A stretch of 64,000 nt of DNA from NCBI GenBank assembly GCA_024305405.1, contig JAKNDB010000086.1:1735001-1799000 (forward strand). Reading direction: 5' to 3'. This stretch comes from Dirofilaria immitis (Eukaryota; Nematoda; Chromadorea; Rhabditida; Onchocercidae). The notes below the pieces were generated by a model. It did no database searches, was not told the origin of the DNA, and worked only from the letters and a program-made list of their open reading frames with translations. Positions 51,691-64,000 of the stretch are shown piece by piece (the stretch's first letter is position 1; every line of letters starts with the position of its first letter). Made by a program: the position numbers and the translations under genes.

Positions 51691-52728
51691 GTATTAGAAC
51701 TTTGTTCAAATGGGCAAACAAGCCTCGTCTTGAGATCACATTAAACAAAGCACTGTAAAAGCATAATCAAACCGCATGCCGTAACATCCTGCAATAAGGC
51801 AATGCTGTCGAGCAATTTCACGGTTAGAAAGTGATTTTATTTACAGTATTTCTAAAATACCAATTCTCTACCATTTAAGCCATTAAATTCCTCAAATAAG
51901 TGATATGAAAAATATCGGCGACTACCTTCACTTATTTATTATGATTTCTGTCGCAGTCCCTTCAAACATAAGATAATAAAAGACTGGTGATTCCGATCGA
52001 TGAACGATGAAGATATGGAAATCTAAAGGCATAATAAGTAATCAGAAAAAAGTTCAACGAAAAAATAAACATATCAGAAGAATAATGAGGCGCAAGTATT
52101 ATGAACGGCAGACAAAGAGATCTATATGAAATCCATCGTTAAAAATTGCCGAGCCGCAGGGCCTTCTTCCGTAAAGTTTGTGGGTTTCTGGATTGAAGTA
52201 TGACAGTAAGTATGGTCTGTTATTGGGATGGGAATTATATATTAAGAATGCTTATACAGATACTGATTCATAGCATCGAATTGCTAATTCATATCAAATA
52301 AATAAAAGTATTTATTTATTTCGGGAGATATTCAAGAGAGAAATTTGTGATTTACTAATTAAAAACAATCGGCGACAGGAAATGCTTTTTTGTGTTGCAC
52401 AAATCAAGTTTGCTGCCATTATTTAATGCAGCCACAGTATTTTATCATTTGTTGCATTTTCTTTATTACCACTGCAGTTTTAATTTCAGTCCTTTTTTAT
52501 TGATTTCATTGGATTTATAGGAGAACACTGCATTAAAATTATTGACTAAAATTCGAGCTTGACGGTATGAGTTTAATTTATGTTTAGTTAATTGCTTAGT
52601 TCATAAATAAAGCTTTTAAACTTTATGTTACCGAACATTTCCCAAAATTTATTAAACTTTTTCTAGAATTCAGTGAGTCGAAAGATTGGGTATTGTTACT
52701 ATTGGATATTGTTACTAAGTTAGTTTGT
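51691..52728. other. Divergent intergenic region, NAXE and GSK-3
   Basis: About 1 kb separates the starts of two divergent genes and presumably holds both promoters. A TTTTTCTAG at 52658-52666 on the plus strand is a candidate trans-splice acceptor for the GSK-3 gene. No other gene is seen. Confidence 0.5.
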
Positions 52729-55140
52729 ATGAATAGGCATTATTCCGCTCTCAGAACGCGTAATTCATATTCACTTATTCTGATGACTACAGTTGTTATT
52801 GCTTCGCCTGGACAGGGACCCGATCGTCAGGTAGAAGTGCAGTACTCCGGTATTAAGGTTATTTTTATGTATTCCAAGATTCATTTGATTCGAAATATTT
52901 TTAGCACTTGATATTTCATTTGTACATTTTTTTCTAATCCCCTATTATTCAAATTTTTTCAACTTTAATTTCAGATTTAAAGATTATGATGAAATTAGTT
53001 GATTAGATACGAAGTCCAATTTTAACACAAGTTATTTCAGAATATTTGTTTTGAATTAGCTTCACAACCTCTTTTCTTTGATTGCAGGTAGTTGGTAGCG
53101 GTTCCTTTGGTGTCGTCTATTTAGCCGAATTGATCGACACTGGTGAACAAATTGCAATAAAAAAGTACTTCAGGATAAACGGTTCAAGAATCGCGAATTA
53201 CAAATAATGAGAAAATTAAATCATAAGAATATTGTGCAGCTCAAATACTTTTTCTATTCAGGAAATGAAAAGAAAGATGAACTTTATTTGAATCTGATTT
53301 TGGAGTAAGTTTCATATATGCGTTTATTTCAGCTCACTTCTTTTTCTATTAATCTTGCATTTAGACGAGACTATTTAGAAGTTCCTTTATTAAAACTTTT
53401 TACTGAAATATTTTCCAAATCAAGATGTATGCTATAAAGTAGTACGTCCTAAAATTTTAGTTTTTCATTTTTACGAATAGATTTGTGCCAGAAACAGTTT
53501 ATCGTGTCACCAGACATTATTCCAAATTACGACAAACGATACCTATTATATACATCAAATTGTACATGTTCCAGCTGTTTCGAGCTTTAGCATATATCCA
53601 TCGACTTGGTAAGGTTTTTTTCTGTCCGGTTCGATTATTTATCTATCTATATTTGCAGATACAAAAAAAAATCAACTTCCGGGTCTTTATATTTCCATTA
53701 AATACACAAAAAAAAACGTAATTATAAATAGACGGAGAATATAACAGGGTGAGAGGAAGATAGTGGTGCATCGCTGCAATTTTAAAAATATGATTTTGTT
53801 TATTTGACTACTGTTTTGATTTTAGTACAGTGCTGAGAAACTGTAGGTTTTCAGGAATTTGCCATAGAGATATCAAACCACAGAATTTATTAATAGATAC
53901 TGAAACTGCAATACTCAAACTTTGTGATTTTGGTTCAGCCAAGTATCTTATTCGAGACGAGCCGAATGTTTCCTACATTTGTTCTCGTTATTATCGTGCT
54001 CCGGAACTTATTTTCGGTGCAACCAACTATACGAACAGGTATTAAGATAATTTTGCTTTGCGAGAAATAATGAATAAATATCCTTTAAAGCTGACTCAGA
54101 ACCTCTGAATCTTTTCCGTATTTAACTTTGAGTCTGGAACTCTTCAAAACTTAATTTGAACTTTATAGCTTTACGTTCTCTCAGATGGTCCGGCTTATTT
54201 TCTAACCAAACATCGTATTGCCAGAATAGTTTTAATATTTTCATGAACATTATGAAATATATGAAATATTGAATCACTTACTGCAGCATCGATATATGGT
54301 CAGCAGGAACGGTTCTAGCAGAACTTTTATTGGGTCACCTGATATTTCCCGGTGATTCCGGTGTTGATCAGCTCGTCGAAATCATCAAAGTTCTTGGTAC
54401 TCCATCAAAAGTACATATTCATGAGATGAATCCAGATTATAAAGAGCGCACGTTCCCACCTATCAAGGTGAGCACTGAATAGTATTAGTTGACTTGGTAA
54501 GACAATATGATATATAACAATAATCATAAGCACTTTGTCTTGAAGCTATAATTGTGATAAAGTATACCAGGAAAATAATAATTGTTCTTGCAATTGATAT
54601 TGGAACTGCAGTAATCCGTTAACTGTAAACCATTCGGTTTTCCATTCAATTTCCATTTCTATGCTATTTTTTCGTTTTTATGTTTTTCAATTTGTCCTTT
54701 ATTCTTACTGATTGAATTCAAAATGTTTCTATTCGATCTCCAATCAATAGTTTGCAGCCACGTCCCTGGACACATGTTTTCCGTTCAAACACAGATTTGA
54801 AAGCGATTGATCTTATATCACTTGTACTTGTTTATTCACCTCATCAACGACCTAGTCCACTAGAAGCTTGCGCACATTCCTTTTTGATGTTTTGCGCAAT
54901 CCAGAAACAGTGCTACCCAATGGACGTAATATTCCGCCGTGTACAGATTTTACTTCTGACGAATTGTGTTGTAATTCCACAGTTATATCGTTGCTCTGTG
55001 GTACTCAGGTTTGTTTGCAACATGCGTACGAGAGATTTATGCAAGATTTGTTGTTCCATCCACCACTGAATTTACCGACAAATTATTCCATTTTTAAGCA
55101 GCTCATTTTATTACTTTCACTTGGAGGAAAAAATATATAA
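52729..55140 (+). CDS. Glycogen synthase kinase 3 family serine/threonine kinase
   Basis: GSK-3 kinases phosphorylate primed substrates in Wnt, insulin and developmental signalling. Six exons: 52729-52857, 53088-53304, 53481-53608, 53855-54038, 54287-54467 and 54758-55140, about 407 residues after frame repair. Landmarks are [18 protein letters not shown] before the domain, glycine loop [16 protein letters not shown], catalytic [16 protein letters not shown], activation-loop [20 protein letters not shown] with the regulatory tyrosine, and [20 protein letters not shown]. The arginine of NRELQ, the arginine of HRD and the lysine of GSAK that form the priming-phosphate pocket are kept. Exon 2 (A run 53159-53164, just after the catalytic-lysine region) and exon 6 (T run 54881-54885) are each one base short. 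The C-lobe end and tail diverge more than expected for a core gsk-3, so this may be a faster-evolving paralogue. Confidence 0.92.
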
Positions 55141-56824
55141 TTGTTATGAAATTATGATTTGCCACTTTAAACCATTACTATGTAGCTTTTTCTGTATACT
55201 AGCTTAGAAACTTTTCGTATTCAGCTTTAAACAAATATAATTACTGAGTCCACATTTCGCTGAGAAGTTAAGGAACATTATATCTGTTCTGTACAGTATC
55301 TTTAGTGCAAATAATGAAAAGTAGTAGAATAAGTCTCTGCAAATTTTAAATGCGATCAGCAAATTCAGATGTGATAAGTATTAGAAGTAAAGGATTTATT
55401 TTTTTTGATAAAAGATAAGTTAAAGGAAAAGAAACTGGACATGGTCGACAATGAAGAAGCGATAAGCTATAGTGTAAACGATATGAACAGCTGAAAGATT
55501 GATTCTTGTCTTGGGAGCTGTTGAATGGTTGCATTTTCTTATGCCAACAAAATTTTTATTGTCGTCTTTCCTTGTGCATTTTGTAGAACAGCCGCATTTT
55601 TCTTGTTCTGTTGATTTTTGTCTCTAGAAATGTGCAATTATTATGTGCTTTTTGATTTAGAAATGCTTGTAATTTGAGATAAATGTACATGTTTACTTTG
55701 TAGTTGTTTGTTTACTGCATCTCGTTTTTAGAAATTTTTTCATATTTATGCAAACTAATGGTCTTATTTACATAATGCCATTCGGAAGATGGCTAGTAAA
55801 TAATCACTTCCAATGTGCTTTATCTATTGATTTAGGATTTATAGGTGTGCAAAATATTTCGATTTTGATTTTATTGTTAGATACAGGAAATAACTTGTGT
55901 CGTCTTACGATTGATATTCGCATATCACATGAATATTAATTAGAATGAGTGGATCTAGTGAATGTAACATACAAAGACAAAATGTTTTGAAATTGAGTTT
56001 TTTTCGAGCATCCATTAGCGATTCGGAAAAGTAGGGGATGCTTAAATCAGGTATGTCTTCATAAACTTAAAGAATAAGATTAAGGGAACCATTCCGCATA
56101 AGTTTGATCAGCTTTGTTAATAACTCCAGTGCCGCTTTGAGACTAAATTTATTTCAGAAATGTAAGAGATGCGCGAAGTCCGCGCTTCAACATAGAATAA
56201 ACAAATTTTATAATTTCTACAAATACTGGGGATCAGCCTTAATTTGTATGCATTATATTCATTCGGATGGGTTGATTTGGCAATAAAATCGATATGCGAA
56301 TAAAAATGAACTTATGCTCTTCGTTTACCTGAAAAATTTGTTTACTTGCAGGCGTACTAGAATACGAAGATTTAAGACTACTTGGATCTAATGGAAAAGT
56401 TAGGATACCGTCTTTATACCAGCTGCACTATGACTAAAGTGTAAACATTTCTGTGTGATGAAATTGCGGCAATAATGAATACTTTTCATTCCAAAATAAA
56501 CTATCCATACAATTCAACGAATGAAATCCATGTGCATTTGACGGAAAAAATCATAAAAGGGAAGAATATTTATGAAAAAAAAATTCGTTTAACAACACAG
56601 TTTTATAATTCTTCGATGAACAAAAACCAAGTGTAACATATTCTGAAAAGAAATTGAACAGTGGAGATTAAGAATATAACATTTCTCTGATTTTTTTTTG
56701 GTAAGAGCCGCCAAATTTGCACATAAAATTATCAGTATGCGTTTTAAGATATCAAAAAGACGGAAGTGTTTTTACACATTGTCACACGTATAGTAACCAC
56801 GTTACATGAATTCACTTTCATCAA
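55141..56824. other. Convergent intergenic region, GSK-3 and CK2 alpha
   Basis: These 1.7 kb separate two genes that face each other and must hold both 3' UTRs. Short open frames occur (for example 55748-55939) but are AT-rich and resemble no family I know. No repeat or RNA gene is recognised. Confidence 0.5.
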
Positions 56825-59789
<2,965 letters not shown>

Positions 59790-60235
59790 ACTCCTCCCGG
59801 GCTGCTCCTCTTCCGCACTTACATCCATGCACACTTCATCGAGAAAGGCAACACAATGACCTCGTTTCAATCACTAACTGAGATACGGTACTTTGTATTT
59901 CTTGCTCAGACCTTTACGATAATTGCAGCTCTGAAGCGAGTCTGTTAATTTGATGGTGGAATAATTGGTGGACTTCGTGCTGATGTTTGTGTTTGTGTTT
60001 TAGTGTATCATATAGCAAAATTACGTCCATTCTGAGGGAAGCTTCAATCATAAGGAAGGTCACACAGAATATTTTATATATGAACATTAAAATCTGTTAA
60101 CGAAATATTGAGGCGAGTAATTTATCAGGGTCTTGTAAACATGTTTACAAAGGTCAGAATATTATTGCTATAACATTAAGTGCATCAGTGTAACGTTCAG
60201 AATTCATGATTAATGCTTTGATTTCAGAAAAACTG
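59790..60235. promoter_or_regulatory. Shared promoter region of CK2 alpha and NFS1
   Basis: Only 446 bases separate the start codons of two divergent housekeeping genes. The CK2 alpha side begins with a short GC-rich 5' stretch that stands out in this AT-rich DNA. A bidirectional promoter is likely by position; no specific factor site is recognised. Confidence 0.5.
60216..60235 (+). promoter_or_regulatory. Candidate trans-splice acceptor of NFS1
   Basis: CTTTGATTTCAG ends at 60227, followed by an 8-base leader and the ATG at 60236. The strong acceptor so near the start suggests spliced-leader addition. An in-frame ATG at 60206 lies before the acceptor and would be removed. Confidence 0.5.
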
Positions 60236-62900
60236 ATGATTCAAACCTTGATTGTTGGCTTGTCGAAATCCGGCTCTACTGCTATTACTGCCTTAAGGTG
60301 GTATTCAGTTCGTTCGATGACTGCGAATGCAGTGCAAAATTCTCAATTAAAGCCTCTGTATTTGGATGTGCAAGCAACTACACCGATGGTTACTGCCTGT
60401 TTTTCTTTCATCGAAAGTAATAGGTTACCAATTGCAAGAAATAATGATACCACTCTGTCATTTCGAGTTATTTGAGTTTGCAGTGGTTTAACATTGATAT
60501 GCTCATTAATTGCAATTTTAGATTTATGCAGAGAATTTTCGAACTTTTTGAAACTAAAATTTACTTAAAGGACCCACGTGTAGTGGACGCCATGATACCA
60601 TATATGGTGAGCGCATATGGCAATCCTCATAGTAGAACTCACTTTTATGGATGGGAAGCTGAAAAAGCGGTCGAAAAAGCTCGCATACAGGTAACAGTTT
60701 AATAAATTGCATTGATATTTTTTTAATGATTGATGCATTCTATGTTTCTATTTCGTTAGCCTTTTTTGTTCAGGTGGCGAAATTAATTGGAGCAGATTCA
60801 CGTGAAATCATTTTTACATCTGGTGCTACAGAATCAAATAATATCGCCATCAAAGGAGTAGCCAATTTTACAGAGAAACAGGAAAGAATCACTTGATCAC
60901 AATTCAGACAGTTAGAAGCTTTGTTTATTTCAGTTTATCATCTCGGTTCTTTGAGAATCAAATAACCCTACTCTTTCATTTCTTGATTGAGCAGTGCGAA
61001 AATATTTCTTTTAATTTATCATTTCCATTTTCACCTGCTCTTGCATAAACTGATAAAAAGATTTTAAAATTATTTAGGAGCACAAATGCGTGTTGGATTC
61101 TTGTCGTCATTTGTCAACCAAAGGCTTCAAAGTAACTTATTTGCCCGTCCAGAAAAGCGGAATAATCAGTTTGAAAGTAATCCTTTTGTTTTATAGTCAA
61201 CATGCAATTGATTTAGAAGACAGAGCATTTAAGTGACAGTTATGAAAAGAAAGTAATCATACTTTTTATATCCTTTAGAGTATTATGTTCAAGTTTGGAT
61301 AAAGTTTCATATTGCAGGAACTAGAAAATGCAATTACAAAAGAAACTGTCCTTGTATCTGTTATGATTTTGAACAATGAAATTGGTGTCATACAGCCTAC
61401 TAAAGAAATTGGTATTTTTATCATTATTCGTTCAAAACTGAGATGTTGATACTCTTTATTCATTTACATAATTTTACACACATTTGTTTAATTGAGTATT
61501 CCTTCCGATGGTACTAATATCAATATCTAAAGTAAAGAGTTATTTTGTTATTTAGTGAAAAGATGTGTTTAGAAATTAAGATACTTATTCTGGTTAACAG
61601 GAAAGTTGCAATTAGATTTCATCGTTTAATTACTCATAGGAAACTATGTCGCGAAAAAAACGTGTTCTTCCATTGCGATGCAGCGCAAGCTGTTGGCAAG
61701 ATATTGATTGACGTTAACGATATGAATATTGATCTAATGTCTATCAGTGGCCATAAAATCTACGGTCCGAAAGGTGAATAGAATTTCGAAGTTCATTGTA
61801 AAGGAATTCAGTTCCTTTTTTATATTGATTTTTTCGAAAAGATTATCTACACATTCAGTTCTTATTGATTAAAGTTATATGAATATCATTGTAGTAATCC
61901 TAAAAATGAATTTAAGATGTGTGAAAGTATTGTATGAACATTGAAAATATTTTTAAGGCATTGGAGCAATTTATATTCGTCGGCGGCCTCGTGTTCGATT
62001 GGAAGCGCAAATGTCAGGAGGAGGGCAGGAAAGGGGTATGCGGTCAGGAACTCTGCCAACACCGCTTATTGTTGGCTTTGGCAAAGTTCTTTTTTCTCTT
62101 TTTTCATTTTTAGAAGTTTAATTAATTTGTTAAATAAACTAAATAAAATGTGATTTTTTTCAACTAATTTAGGCTTGTGATATCGCAGCAGAAGAAATGG
62201 AAATGGATAAAAAGCACATCGAGCGTCTATCGAAACGATTATTGGATCATATAAATTCTAAGTTGAGTCATGTTGTGCGAAACGGTGATCCAGAACAGAC
62301 TTATCAAGGTCGATTTGTTGATTACATCTGCTGTTCAAGTGCATTGTTTGATAAGTTAAAAACTAGAGTTAGATATGATTTTAAATGAGCGTTAGAGTAA
62401 TATATGGATTCAAGAGTCAGTTTTTAATACTGCCGAATATAAACGAAGTAATGGTTCATATATCTTTTCAGGCTGCCTGAATCTTTCATTTTCTTGCGTT
62501 GAAGGTGAAAGTTTGCTGATGGCGTTGAAAAATGTGGCATTGTCATCAGGTAGTGCATGTACCAGTGCATCACTTGAACCTTCGTATGTTCTTCGGGCTA
62601 TAGGAGCAGAAGAAGATTTGGCTCATTCCAGCATTAGATTTGGAATTGGAAGGTTTACTACCGAAAAGGTTATTTCCAGTATGAAGCATTTTCATTTGAT
62701 AGTGCATTGTTTTTCTTTTTTGATTATATTTTATTGCCCTTTACTTTGTTTTGCGTTTGTCTAGTCATAGTTTCCAGGAAATTGATTACACGGCCGATCT
62801 CTGTATTAGGGAAGTAAAGCGATTAAGAGAAATGAGTCCATTATGGGAAATGATCCAAGAAGGCACTGATTTGAAGAGTATAGAATGGAGCCAGCACTGA
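60236..62900 (+). CDS. NFS1: Mitochondrial cysteine desulfurase
   Basis: NFS1 is the PLP enzyme that takes sulfur from cysteine for iron-sulfur cluster assembly, working with ISD11 and the ISCU scaffold in the mitochondrial matrix. Ten exons: 60236-60388, 60571-60690, 60774-60910, 61078-61176, 61318-61411, 61640-61773, 61958-62085, 62173-62308, 62472-62668 and 62778-62900. They give about 440 residues after frame repair (human 457). The N-terminus (LRWYSVRSM) is basic, as in a transit peptide. Motifs: [60 protein letters not shown]-lysine block [30 protein letters not shown], active-cysteine loop [20 protein letters not shown], and [13 protein letters not shown]. Exon 3 (60881-60890) and exon 6 (61641-61643) are each exactly one base short. 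Fixing both restores every phase. Confidence 0.96.
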
Positions 62901-64000
62901 ATAACAATCTCATTTGTTTACGTCATTCAAAATATGGTTAATATTTCGCCAGTTTTAAAAAATATTGAAATAGTATTGTTGCTTGATATAACAGGATCAA
63001 TAGATTAGCAATTTTTCCCATATCTCACAATGCGCTGCAATTTATTTTATCAGTAATTCTGTAATTACTGAAATATGAAATACTTTTATTCCGAGTAAAA
63101 TAATTATGATCCAGATTGTGAAATATTCAACTGAAACTAATTTTAAACACCCCTCCATGACTAATAAGTCAAAAACATTTACAATTCCTATTTTTTGGGA
63201 GATCTCTTGAACAATGCTAGTTAACAATACAATGATTTTATTGTGATCATTTTATCATTTGTTATCGAAACATAACTAGAAAGTTCGTTGCGAGCCTACA
63301 GCATCAATAAGATGCGAAATACTGGGTAACGCATATTTTGATGCATTTCCAGGATTATTTCATTTATAACAGTTTATTCTGAAACTTTTCAATTTCAGTT
63401 TTATATGGAGATACAAGACAAATATCATTCATATATTATCAAGTGGCAGAGCTATGGAATAGGGTTCTGAAGCGGATATATGAAGTGGATTGAATTAGAA
63501 AAAGGCGATAAATATTTATTACATTAGAAAAAAACAGTCAACTACTATATGTCAAATCGTGCGAGTTAATAACACTAATCTTAAATGCCATAAGACATTA
63601 CAATTTGGCGGAATAATAATTCAAAAATAATTCAAATTTACATGAATATATATATATTTCGGACTAAATCACAGTTGATGGGTCATACAGAAAAAAGTTA
63701 TCACTGCCATTGAACTATTTAGCCAGTATTTAGAGTGGTTAAAAAAATATATAGATGATAAACCAAAAACAATTCTGAAAGACTAACTCCATTTATAGTA
63801 GATGATAACCTGGATAAAACATTTAGTGACTGTTATAATAATAAAAGGTAAAAATATAACACAGCAAAACTAGCATCCCATTTGCCAAAGATTAGCAAGT
63901 AAAAGTACCGGTAACTAATTGAACGAATAGTTGGATGACAAAAATAATACAAAAACCGGGATTCGCAACTAGTCAATAACAATTACTATGAACAAAGAAA
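62901..64000. other. Downstream intergenic sequence to the window end
   Basis: These 1.1 kb follow the NFS1 stop. The sequence is AT-rich, includes a TA tract near 63647, and shows no exon of a recognisable gene on either strand. Confidence 0.5.

Noticed and set aside
53150..53180. Programmed ribosomal frameshifting at the A run in GSK-3
   Set aside because: The same type of loss occurs in many unrelated exons, and no downstream pseudoknot or known slippery heptamer context was seen.
55748..55939. Small hydrophobic open frame between GSK-3 and CK2 alpha
   Set aside because: It is AT-rich with no family resemblance and no splice or leader signals, and lies where 3' UTRs are expected.

Overview
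This window is nuclear DNA from a nematode, most likely a spirurid or filarial worm. The evidence is AT-rich sequence, many short exons with TTTCAG-like 3' splice sites, candidate trans-splice acceptors 8-18 bases before several start codons, and proteins with nematode-type sequence. No transposon, CRISPR array, tRNA, rRNA or bacterial insertion could be supported. The species is inferred, not proven.

Layout. (1) About 637-36176, plus strand: most of a BIRC6/BRUCE-type giant E2/E3 ubiquitin ligase in more than 60 short exons. The 5' part, where a BIR domain would lie, is outside the window; the UBC domain and stop codon are inside. (2) 36759-42730, minus: nuclear 5'-3' exoribonuclease XRN2, 19 exons, convergent with BIRC6. 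(3) 45995-47815, minus: a 218-residue Olig/BHLHE22-type bHLH transcription factor. (4) 48721-51670, minus: NAD(P)H-hydrate epimerase (NAXE). (5) 52729-55140, plus: a GSK-3 family kinase. (6) 56825-59789, minus: casein kinase 2 catalytic subunit. (7) 60236-62900, plus: mitochondrial cysteine desulfurase NFS1, divergent from CK2 alpha across 446 bases. The genes are mostly housekeeping and do not form a pathway. GSK-3 and CK2 alpha are only neighbouring kinases, and the 3.3 kb between XRN2 and the bHLH gene has no recognisable gene.

The strongest unexpected signal is a set of single-base losses. In five of seven genes, conserved exons are exactly one base short, usually in a homopolymer run. 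Restoring one base in each recovers family sequence and exact splice phase. This looks like homopolymer under-calling in the assembly, so the genes are probably intact in the organism. CK2 alpha and the bHLH gene need no correction. A second signal is three introns that join in frame only with a GC donor (821, 46600, 59240). Two GC-richer islands between genes share a small hairpin motif and are unexplained.
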